This document shows positions 1 to 5,485 of a stretch of 6,244 nt of DNA, one piece after another. Positions within the stretch are counted from its first letter, which is position 1. Each line of letters starts with the position of its first letter. The position numbers were made by a program, and so were the translations under genes. The notes under the pieces are model-generated. The model worked only from the letters and a program-made list of their open reading frames with translations, did no database searches and was not told the origin of the DNA. Source of the stretch: Pseudomonadota bacterium (GTDB taxonomy: Bacteria > Pseudomonadota > Alphaproteobacteria > Caulobacterales > Caulobacteraceae). Location of the stretch: positions 1 through 6,244 of the forward strand of contig JAEZHG010000116.1 of assembly GCA_023436945.1 (NCBI GenBank), written 5' to 3'.

Positions 1-435
1 ACCGTGGACGCTGTAATAGAGACCGACGACGACAGGCTGGTCAGGGCTGATCGCACCGCCGTTCGGATCGGCCACGGCGGCATGGGCGCGCTGGATATCG
101 CCGATGCGGGCTTGGTTCGCACCCGAGGTGATGACCACCGACGCCAGCGGACGATGCTCGTAGGAGCGGCCGATTTCCTCGAAGGTCACGCGGTCCGACA
201 GGCGGGCCAGTTCCTTCAGATAGGCGATGATCTGGTCATGGCGGGTAAAGTGGCTGCCGATTGGATAGCCAAGGAAGGCTTCCGGTGTCGGGATGGCCGG
301 ATCGAAATCACCGGCCTGTGCCTGCGGGAAGTAGTAGCTCGACTGGGCCTGCACCACAGCCGGAGCGCCCATCAGGGCGGCTCCGAACAGGATGGCGGCG
401 GCAGCGCGTTTGGCGAAGGCGTTTTTCACGCTCAT
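1..435 (-). CDS. M14 family zinc carboxypeptidase, N-terminal part (runs off left edge)
   Basis: Only the first 145 codons are present. Residues 1-30 form a signal peptide: a Lys/Arg-containing start, an Ala-rich hydrophobic core, and a probable cleavage after VQA (30/31). The mature protein begins with the 'Y.P...FDP.IPTPE..LGY..G' stretch (about 35-60), typical of large exported bacterial M14 peptidases. Next come a helix with YLKELARLSDRV (72-83) and the G-S-Y-E-H-R-P-L segment (89-97), the usual 'G.S.E.R.L' of M14 enzymes. The last visible residues are YYSVHG, with His144 placed as the first zinc ligand of the HxxE motif; the Glu lies just outside the window. Family members cleave C-terminal residues from peptides in the periplasm or outside the cell. 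The ATG at 433-435 has only a weak purine-rich ribosome site (GAGAG). It starts 26 bp after the receptor stop, so co-transcription is likely. Full proteins of this type are usually several hundred residues longer. Substrate is unknown. Confidence 0.85.
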   Translation of the reverse strand, partial: MSVKNAFAKRAAAAILFGAALMGAPAVVQAQSSYYFPQAQAGDFDPAIPTPEAFLGYPIGSHFTRHDQIIAYLKELARLSDRVTFEEIGRSYEHRPLASVVITSGANQARIGDIQRAHAAVADPNGGAISPDQPVVVGLYYSVHG

Positions 436-461
436 ATCTCTCAAATCTCGATGGGGTCTGA

Positions 462-3110
462 TCAGAAGCGGACGTCAAAGCCGACGCGGAAATAACGGCC
501 CCGCAAGTCGTACTGACCGAAGTTGTAAGGCGCACGGATACCGGGGAAGGTCGCATCAAACGGCGGCGCTTCGTCGAGCAGATTTTCGATCTTGCCGTAG
601 AGCGAGACTTTTTCGCTGACGTCCCAGCCCAGATAGGCATCGAACTGGTTATAGGCGTCGACGCGCTTCTGGCCTGCGATCTCGGGCACCTGATCGTAGC
701 CGCTGGTGTAGTACCAGGTCAGATTGGCAGAGAGGGTGTCACGCGACCACGCCACGCGGGTGGTGGCCTTGTGTGCCGGAAGCACGGTGCCACGGTTGTT
801 GCCCGCATAGTCATAGACCGGACCGCCAACGGTGTTCGGGCGCTTGTATTCCAGCACATGGGTATAGGCGCTGGACAGGGTGAAGTCGCCGTATTGCTCG
901 GTCGGGATGCGGTGGCTGAAGTCCACATCGATGCCCGAGGTCTCAAGCGAGGTCAGGTTCTGGTAGCGATTGTACAGAGCCTGAATCTTGCCGCGGCTGT
1001 CACGGATCACATCGGCCGGATCATTGGCCTGAATGATCGTTGTCGAGTTGTTGGTGCCGATCAGGTTGTCCAGCTTGATGCTGTACCAGTCGAGGCTGAT
1101 GGCCGTGCGGCGGGCAGGGGTGAAGACCAGACCGAGGTTGAAGGAACGGGTTTCCTCAGGCTCCAGATCGGTGTTGCCGACGGTGAAGAAGGTCGGGCTC
1201 TGGCGCGAGTTGGGCAGGTCGGGGTCGTAAGGATCAACGATGGTGCCGTAGGAGATCATCGTCGAGGCCGAGTTTTCCGACAGGGACGGCGCGCGGAAGC
1301 CCTTCGACGCCGAGGCGCGGATGGCGAGTTTCTCGTGCGGCTTCCATCGCAGGCCAGCCTTGGGCGAGAAGGCCGAACCGAAGTCGCTGTATTCATCGGC
1401 GCGGGCGGCCAGTTGGACCTCAAGGTTGCTCAGCACTGGAATGTTGAACTCGGCATAGGCGGCCCAGACGTCGCGCTCGCCATCCACCTCGGCGATGGCG
1501 GGGCGGATTTGCAGGCCCGCATCGATCTGCCACGGGTTGGACGAGATCAGGCTTTCCTTGCGGAACTCGATACCCGCCGCATAGCCCACCGGACCGGCAG
1601 GCAGGGTGAACAGTTCGCCGGTGATCTTGAAGTCGGCCCCATAGAGGCGCGATTCAGCCGGACGAAGCGTACTGAGGGCAATGCCGTCCAGAACCGCCTG
1701 AGGCGTTGCACCCGGATTGTGCAAGTTCAGCGTGCCGTTGTCCAGGGCATCCAGAAGAGTCCAGCGGTTGGCAAAGCCACCCGAGACGATCTCGCTCTCG
1801 TCACTGCCCGAAGCAAATACCGCGGCTTCCCAGTCAAACTTTTCAAAGCTGCCGCGCAGACCGGCCAAGGCGCGATAGGACTTAGACTCGTTGGTCTTTA
1901 GCGTGCGGCCGAAATCGAAGAAAGTGTATTCGATAGCCGTATCGACGCCGTACGGGTTGTACGGATTGTTGGCGGGCAGGATGTTCGGCACCACCTCGGC
2001 CAGACCCGTCTGGGCGTTCAGTGCAAAGCGGCCACCTTCCAGCGTAAAGAAGGGGCTGGAGCCGAACAGGGACGCACCCTCCACATAGGAATAGAGCACC
2101 TCGCCAAAGGCTTCGATGTTCGGGGTCAGGCGGGCGGTGCCATAGACATAGGCCTGATAGCGGTCGGTCGAGGGGATCAGGGTGGTGTAGGGGGCCAGAT
2201 TGATGGCGCAGGTGTCGCCTTGCAGACCGTCAATCGGAGCCGAGGCGGTCAGCACCATGCCTTCGGGGCATTGGCCATTGGCGTTCAGGAACGGAACTGA
2301 TTTGCCGTCCACGAGGAAGCGCGCGCCCTTGGCTGACCAGCCGTTCCAGCGACCGTTAGGCAGATCGGTATAGATGCCGGACTTGGTCAGATCGCGCTCG
2401 TCCTGATCCAGACGCTCGCGGGTATAGGCTTCCAGCGAAACGAGGATGTTGTAGCCGTCTTCCTCCAGATCGCCGTAGCCACCGACCAGTTTCGCGGTGG
2501 TGGTTTCCAGACCGCCTTGCTCGGCGAGGCCGTAGCTGGCCCCGAACTCAAGGCCTTGGAAGTTCTGGCGGGTGATGATGTTCGTCACACCGGCCACGGC
2601 GTCAGAGCCGTAAACTGCCGAGGCACCATCCTTCAGGACTTCGAGGCGCTGGACAGCCACCATCGGCAGGGCGTTCAGGTTGACGAAGGTGTCCGACAGG
2701 CCACCGCCGGGGAAGCCGTAGTTGGCGACGCGGCGACCGTTCAGTAGCACCAGCGTGTTCTTCTGCGACAGGCCGCGCAGGCCGATGCCCGCAGCGCCCG
2801 AGGACCAGCCGCTGTTCTGGGTCTCGTTCGAGCCATTACCCGTATTGGCAGAGATAGAGCGCAGCAGATCGGCTGTGGTGGATTTACCCGAGGTGGCGAT
2901 CTCCTCGCGGCCAATCACTTGAACAGGGTTGAACCCCTCGGTGTTGGCGCTGCGGATGTTGGAACCTGTCACCACAACATCGGCCACATTGGTCGACTGC
3001 TGCTGCTCGGTTTCGGCAACGGGGGCGGTGGCTTCGCTGAGGGCAAAGGCGAGGCTGGGTGCGCTTGCTGCCACAAGGATGGCCAAGGCTGCACTGGTCG
3101 TTCTGGTCAT
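462..3110 (-). CDS. TonB-dependent outer-membrane receptor
   Basis: Complete 882-residue protein, a normal length for this family. Residues 1-23 are a signal peptide with probable cleavage after AFA. A TonB-box-like segment DVVVTGSNIR lies at 44-53. The plug domain spans about 52-183 and shows the hallmarks IGLRGLSQKNTLVLLNGRRV (109-128) and RLEVLKDGASAVYGSDAVAG (155-174). The rest is a beta-barrel with alternating aromatic/polar strands, the late 'NLLDE.PP' segment near the C-terminus, and a terminal Phe (GFDVRF), as expected for BAM-dependent assembly. The only two cysteines (281 and 301) lie in one predicted extracellular loop and probably form a disulfide. Such receptors import large or scarce ligands using TonB-ExbBD energy. 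Co-transcription with an M14 peptidase suggests a peptide or peptide-derived substrate, but this is inference. The ATG at 3108-3110 was chosen because it gives the signal peptide; no Shine-Dalgarno precedes it, and no in-frame ATG lies between it and the upstream stop at 3156-3158. Confidence 0.95.
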   Translation of the reverse strand: MTRTTSAALAILVAASAPSLAFALSEATAPVAETEQQQSTNVADVVVTGSNIRSANTEGFNPVQVIGREEIATSGKSTTADLLRSISANTGNGSNETQNSGWSSGAAGIGLRGLSQKNTLVLLNGRRVANYGFPGGGLSDTFVNLNALPMVAVQRLEVLKDGASAVYGSDAVAGVTNIITRQNFQGLEFGASYGLAEQGGLETTTAKLVGGYGDLEEDGYNILVSLEAYTRERLDQDERDLTKSGIYTDLPNGRWNGWSAKGARFLVDGKSVPFLNANGQCPEGMVLTASAPIDGLQGDTCAINLAPYTTLIPSTDRYQAYVYGTARLTPNIEAFGEVLYSYVEGASLFGSSPFFTLEGGRFALNAQTGLAEVVPNILPANNPYNPYGVDTAIEYTFFDFGRTLKTNESKSYRALAGLRGSFEKFDWEAAVFASGSDESEIVSGGFANRWTLLDALDNGTLNLHNPGATPQAVLDGIALSTLRPAESRLYGADFKITGELFTLPAGPVGYAAGIEFRKESLISSNPWQIDAGLQIRPAIAEVDGERDVWAAYAEFNIPVLSNLEVQLAARADEYSDFGSAFSPKAGLRWKPHEKLAIRASASKGFRAPSLSENSASTMISYGTIVDPYDPDLPNSRQSPTFFTVGNTDLEPEETRSFNLGLVFTPARRTAISLDWYSIKLDNLIGTNNSTTIIQANDPADVIRDSRGKIQALYNRYQNLTSLETSGIDVDFSHRIPTEQYGDFTLSSAYTHVLEYKRPNTVGGPVYDYAGNNRGTVLPAHKATTRVAWSRDTLSANLTWYYTSGYDQVPEIAGQKRVDAYNQFDAYLGWDVSEKVSLYGKIENLLDEAPPFDATFPGIRAPYNFGQYDLRGRYFRVGFDVRF

Positions 3111-3210
3111 TGTCGGTCCGCAAGGAGGAAATTGTGCGGCGCGTTTAAGGCACGGCTAACCGACGTTCTTAAATTTAGATTTTTTGAGTTTATGCAGAGA
3201 TTTTATACGC

Positions 3211-3242
3211 AAAAGACCCGCACAGACGGTGGGTCTGGCGGG
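3211..3242 (-). terminator. Rho-independent terminator, minus strand
   Basis: Read on the minus strand, CCCGC-CAGAC-CCACC-GTCTG-T-GCGGG forms two stacked 5-bp stems (3217-3221 with 3238-3242, and 3223-3227 with 3233-3237). They close a 5-nt loop, with one bulged base at 3222. The tract TCTTTT (3216 to 3211) follows directly. This is a standard intrinsic terminator shape. It most simply ends transcription of the acyltransferase gene, whose stop lies about 107 bp upstream. If the receptor promoter lies further upstream than 3242, the same hairpin would act as an attenuator in the receptor leader. On the plus strand the T-run after the stem is poor (CCTTTAAT) and no gene ends there. Confidence 0.75.
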
Positions 3243-3267
3243 CCTTTAATGGATATAAATTACTGTA

Positions 3268-3282
3268 ATTAATAATATTAAT
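3268..3282. repeat. 15-nt perfect inverted repeat, all A/T
   Basis: The sequence ATTAATAATATTAAT has two perfectly complementary 7-base arms around a single central base. It lies in the AT-rich spacer upstream of the receptor gene. It could be a regulator site or a promoter-proximal UP-like region. An all-A/T palindrome in AT-rich DNA can arise by chance, so the functional reading is weak. Confidence 0.4.
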
Positions 3283-3300
3283 CTGAAACACGTTAAATGC

Positions 3301-3331
3301 GATATCGACTGAGTGCAATTGGTCGCATATC
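3301..3331. repeat. Inverted repeat / hairpin downstream of the acyltransferase gene
   Basis: GATATCGAC (3301-3309) pairs with GTCGCATATC (3322-3331), giving a 9-bp stem with one bulged C at 3326 and a 12-nt loop. It abuts the hairpin at 3332-3349. Read on the minus strand, both follow the acyltransferase stop codon. No T-tract follows it, so it is not a terminator by itself. It may be part of a structured 3' UTR. Confidence 0.45.
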
Positions 3332-3349
3332 GGTATTATTTAAAATACC
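3332..3349. repeat. Inverted repeat overlapping the acyltransferase stop codon
   Basis: GGTATT (3332-3337) and AATACC (3344-3349) form a 6-bp stem around a 6-nt loop. The outer base is the last base of the acyltransferase TAG stop codon (3349-3351). The hairpin is weak (A/U-rich) but lies exactly at the end of the gene, followed by the larger hairpin at 3301-3331. It may protect the 3' end of the mRNA or be incidental. Confidence 0.4.
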
Positions 3350-4236
3350 TAAAGTTTGCTCATCTGGCGGCCAATATAGGCCATTTCCATTCGCATGGAG
3401 CGCGGCGCGGCACCAAAGCGCTTAAGCACCTTGGAGATGTGCGAGTTGGCGGGTTCGTCACCAAGGCTGATGTGGCGGCCATTGTTACGGCTGGCCAGAG
3501 CGACAACGATGTCCTCGGCGGCATTGTAGGAATCGGCGGCAATATCGACCAGATGGGTGTGGCCTGCGCGGACCTGTTCTACCGCATAGGCTGTGACGCC
3601 CGATGCATCTCTAAGGCCCACAACGTTCAACTGGTCACGTTCGACAGCGCGCATCACGCATTCGACGCTCTTTTGCCATGTGGCGGTGCTGCCCCCTGTG
3701 TGCATGCGTTTGTGCAGGGCAGGCAGTTCTTCGGGCGAGATCTGGACCAGCGTATCACGGCCTTTGCCGACAGCGGGGCTGTTGAAGCTGCAGAGCTGGC
3801 GGCGGTCCACAAATCCAGCGCGCTTGTACATGCGGCGCGCGCGGTTGGTCAGCAGGACTTCAAGCCTGATCTGCTTGACCGCCATGGCCTCCAGCAGCTT
3901 GATCTGGTTCATCATCAGCGACAGGCCGACGCCTTTGAAGCGGTTTTGCAAGGTCACGCCAAAGCCACCGATCCAGGCCTGATCCCCTTGGCGCGCGGCG
4001 AAGCTGAGACCGATGGGCTGCCCATTCACACGGGCGATGCGCGACAGGCTCAGGTCGATGCCAGACATGCGGATGAAGCGTTCCAGCTCATCCTCGGTAA
4101 AGGGTAGGGCGACCGGATAGTTGGCATAGACCTCGCGCCACAGGAGGGTGAGCGAAGACATCGGCAATTCGGACGCCGCATGGAAGTCGGCATGCATCGC
4201 GTCGTGGGGGACGATACTTACAGCATGATGGTTCAC
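3349..4236 (-). CDS. GNAT family N-acyltransferase with two tandem GNAT-like halves
   Basis: A 295-residue cytosolic protein with no signal peptide or membrane segment. The N-terminal domain (about 25-152) is a recognisable GNAT fold. Beta strand 4 (AWIGGFGV) leads into the acetyl-CoA pyrophosphate loop NRFKGVG (98-104, R-x-x-G-x-G). The motif-B pattern N-R-A-R-x-x-Y-x-x-A-G-F follows at 131-142. The C-terminal half (about 175-295) has a weaker repeat of the same order: GVTAYAVEQ, then LVDIAADSYNAAEDIVVALA, then NSHISKVLKRFGA ending in a strand. It lacks a clear R-x-x-G-x-G loop, so it is probably non-catalytic. Two-domain GNATs acylate varied small molecules, peptides or proteins; the substrate here cannot be read from sequence. 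The start is GTG (4234-4236) with GGAG six bases upstream; the next in-frame ATG (4195-4197) has no ribosome site. The gene lies 274 bp downstream of the LysR gene on the same strand, probably with its own promoter. Confidence 0.85.
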   Translation of the reverse strand: MNHHAVSIVPHDAMHADFHAASELPMSSLTLLWREVYANYPVALPFTEDELERFIRMSGIDLSLSRIARVNGQPIGLSFAARQGDQAWIGGFGVTLQNRFKGVGLSLMMNQIKLLEAMAVKQIRLEVLLTNRARRMYKRAGFVDRRQLCSFNSPAVGKGRDTLVQISPEELPALHKRMHTGGSTATWQKSVECVMRAVERDQLNVVGLRDASGVTAYAVEQVRAGHTHLVDIAADSYNAAEDIVVALASRNNGRHISLGDEPANSHISKVLKRFGAAPRSMRMEMAYIGRQMSKL

Positions 4237-4242
4237 GGCAGG

Positions 4243-4246
4243 CTCC
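4243..4246 (-). promoter_or_regulatory. Ribosome binding site that fixes a GTG start
   Basis: On the minus strand GGAG lies six bases before the GTG at 4236-4234. It supports the GTG as the acyltransferase start over the internal ATG codons 13 and 25 codons later; the first of these lacks any purine-rich sequence at the right distance. Confidence 0.6.
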
Positions 4247-4459
4247 GGGTGGCTAGTGCAAAGGATACGCAGCTACGCGGACATGACCGATATATTTCAC
4301 CACCGAAACGATCCTGATCGCAGGATGCTTCCGCCGTTAAAGCAACGGTGTGGTTGGTTAGATTTCTCTATGGAAAATATACCGTTTATCCATGGTTCAT
4401 CCTATGGCTACGGCGCTCTAAATAAAGTGAAATTGGTGTAATAGCGTGCCTCATTTTAA

Positions 4460-4499
4460 TCATTACGGATAAGTTAGAAACCTAACTGTTAAGTAATGA
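4460..4499. repeat. Nested inverted repeat just after the LysR gene
   Basis: The outer arms TCATTAC (4460-4466) and GTAATGA (4493-4499) are perfect 7-bp complements. The inner arms AGTTAG (4472-4477) and CTAACT (4482-4487) are perfect 6-bp complements around AAAC. A symmetric 5+5 internal loop separates the two stems. It begins 11 bases past the LysR stop codon on the minus strand. No T-run follows on either strand, so it is not a standard intrinsic terminator. It could be a 3'-end stabiliser, a Rho-type end, or a protein-binding dyad for the downstream gene. Confidence 0.5.
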
Positions 4500-4510
4500 A
4501 AACGGCGCGC

Positions 4511-5377
4511 CTACAAATGCTCGGAAAGCTTGGCTTTTAGGGTTTGTAATGCAGTGTTTGCATCGTCATTCGATGCATTTTCACTGGCCCAGACCAGTCC
4601 GATGGTGCGGCTGAAATCATAGCCCTGAATGGATACAGGCGAGGTGCCTTCGATACGCATCGACAGGGGCGCGGTGGTGATGCCCAGTCCGGTCGCCACC
4701 ATGCGCATGCACAGGTCGTCATTGTCGCTGCGCAGGGCAAAGCGCGGGCGCACGCCGTTGCGAGTAAAGAAGCGGCTGGTGTCCTGAAGCTTTTCGCAGG
4801 AGCGGCGCGCAATCATGATCTCGCGCGCGAACATTTCGGGCGGCACGTCGCTGTGCTTCGCCAAGGGATGGCTGTCTGAGACCATCATCACATAGGGCTC
4901 GCTATAGAGTGCGTGGCAGTGGTCCGGATTTTCGTCCGCCCTCAGGAGGGTAATAGCGGCGTCTATGCGGCCCGACGACAGGGCGGTGCGCAGTTCGTGG
5001 TTGCTGCCCTCGATGATCTCAAGCTCGAAGTCGTCGCTCAGGCTGGCGACCATCTTCTGAGACACTGATCCGGCCAGCGATCGCAGCAAGCCTAGCCGGA
5101 TACTGGGCCAGCGCGTTTCGCTGCGGGTGTTCAGGCTTTCGGCAGCGCGAAACCCCTGTTCCAACTGGCGGGCGATTGGCAGCAGGCGCGCACCCGCCTC
5201 GGTGATGCGGACGTGTTTTCTGTCTCGAATGAACAGCTTGGTCCCGACCTCCTTTTCCAGTTCGGCAATGCCAACGGACAGGGTGGGTTGGGTCACACGC
5301 ACGCGGGCGGCGGCCTGGGTAAAGCTTCCTGCGTCAACGACGGCGAGGAATTGTCGGATGTGAGCACGCTTCAGCAT
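4511..5377 (-). CDS. LysR-type transcriptional regulator
   Basis: 288 residues, a normal length for the family. The N-terminal winged helix-turn-helix (about 3-62) is canonical: IRQFLAVVDAGSFTQAAARV followed by TQPTLSVGIAELEKEVGTKL and LFIRDRKHVRITEAG. A linker helix (about 63-88) follows. The effector-binding domain (about 92-287) shows the usual SSGRIDAAI (134-142), SDSHPLAK (167-174) and MVATGLGITTAPLSM (226-240) segments. Such proteins bind DNA as tetramers and switch divergent or nearby genes in response to a small molecule. The gene is divergent from an isovaleryl-CoA dehydrogenase gene with 108 bp between the starts, the classic arrangement for a LysR regulator and its target. Control of branched-chain acid catabolism is therefore inferred; the effector is unknown. 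The ATG at 5375-5377 has AGGA seven bases upstream. The stop is TAG at 4511-4513. Confidence 0.93.
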   Translation of the reverse strand: MLKRAHIRQFLAVVDAGSFTQAAARVRVTQPTLSVGIAELEKEVGTKLFIRDRKHVRITEAGARLLPIARQLEQGFRAAESLNTRSETRWPSIRLGLLRSLAGSVSQKMVASLSDDFELEIIEGSNHELRTALSSGRIDAAITLLRADENPDHCHALYSEPYVMMVSDSHPLAKHSDVPPEMFAREIMIARRSCEKLQDTSRFFTRNGVRPRFALRSDNDDLCMRMVATGLGITTAPLSMRIEGTSPVSIQGYDFSRTIGLVWASENASNDDANTALQTLKAKLSEHL

Positions 5378-5392
5378 AGAAAAATCCTATCT

Positions 5393-5410
5393 GAAACTTC
5401 ACGAACTTTC
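5393..5410. promoter_or_regulatory. Candidate operator dyad, GAAAnTTCnnGAAnTTTC
   Basis: The 18-bp sequence GAAACTTCACGAACTTTC is an inverted repeat with 7 of 9 base pairs matching. Its right arm CTTTC (5406-5410) also pairs with GAAAG at 5419-5423, so three half-sites lie in register within 31 bp. It lies just upstream of the LysR ribosome site, where binding could autorepress lysR and affect the divergent gene. It does not contain a clean symmetric T-N11-A LysR box, so assignment to this regulator rests on position only. Confidence 0.45.
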
Positions 5411-5471
5411 CATTTATCGAAAGCTGAACCGCACAGTACCCTTCGGACAACGAGGAAACGCATCCCAGAAC

Positions 5472-5484
5472 AAGGACAAAGTCC
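5472..5484 (+). promoter_or_regulatory. Ribosome binding site within a short inverted repeat
   Basis: AAGGA (5472-5476) lies nine bases before the dehydrogenase ATG and supports that start. The GGA is part of GGAC-AAA-GTCC (5474-5484), a 4-bp stem with a 3-nt loop that could partly cover the ribosome site. The stem is short, so a regulatory role is uncertain. Confidence 0.55.
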
Positions 5485-5485
5485 A

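Larger units (their letters stand above)
3111..3348. other. AT-rich intergenic region between acyltransferase end and receptor start
   Basis: This 238-bp spacer is much richer in A/T than the flanking genes, most clearly from about 3160 to 3348. It must hold the receptor promoter (minus strand) and the 3' end of the acyltransferase transcript. I see a Rho-independent terminator (3211-3242) and three other inverted repeats (3268-3282, 3301-3331, 3332-3349), listed separately. No convincing -35/-10 pair for the receptor could be picked out. If the terminator ends the acyltransferase mRNA, the receptor promoter should lie within 3111-3210, where TATAAAAT-like sequence (minus strand, about 3200-3207) is present but lacks a good -35. 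No credible protein gene lies here. Confidence 0.7.
4237..4510. other. Intergenic region between the LysR gene and the acyltransferase gene
   Basis: A 274-bp spacer, AT-rich from about 4360 to 4500, between two minus-strand genes. It contains the nested inverted repeat at 4460-4499. Two short hairpins lie nearer the acyltransferase: ATCCTG-ATCG-CAGGAT at 4311-4326 and CCGTT-AAAGC-AACGG at 4335-4349 or close by. The acyltransferase promoter is probably here, but I could not choose a -35/-10 pair. A 61-codon plus-strand reading frame starting with GTG at 4256 has no ribosome site and no family resemblance, so I do not call it a gene. Confidence 0.6.
5378..5485. promoter_or_regulatory. Divergent promoter region, LysR gene / isovaleryl-CoA dehydrogenase gene
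   Basis: This 108-bp region must carry both promoters and, if the LysR protein controls its neighbour, its operator. It holds the LysR ribosome site (AGGA, minus strand, 5385-5388), a GAAA/TTTC dyad (5393-5410), a further GAAAG half-site (5419-5423), and the dehydrogenase ribosome site (5472-5476). I could not identify confident -35/-10 boxes in either direction. Confidence 0.6.

Noticed and set aside
4..495. Plus-strand reading frame (163 codons) at the left edge
   Set aside because: It is the complement of the M14 peptidase start, which has a signal peptide and a zinc-ligand motif.
771..1901. Long plus-strand reading frame (376 codons) antisense to the receptor gene
   Set aside because: It lies wholly opposite a clear TonB-dependent receptor, has no recognisable domain, and is expected from codon bias in GC-rich DNA.
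3313..4107. Plus-strand reading frame (264 codons) opposite the acyltransferase gene
   Set aside because: The minus strand has clear GNAT motifs with a ribosome site; the plus frame shows no family features.
4256..4441. 61-codon plus-strand frame in the spacer between LysR and acyltransferase genes
   Set aside because: GTG start without a ribosome site, no recognisable product, and low-complexity spacer composition.
4559..4577. 7-bp inverted repeat TGCATCG-TCATT-CGATGCA
   Set aside because: It lies inside the LysR coding sequence near the C-terminus, where chance and codon constraints are sufficient explanations.
5392..5404. Possible T-N11-A LysR box
   Set aside because: T5392 and A5404 have the right spacing, but the flanks are not symmetric about that centre; the better dyad is the even-spaced one at 5393-5410.
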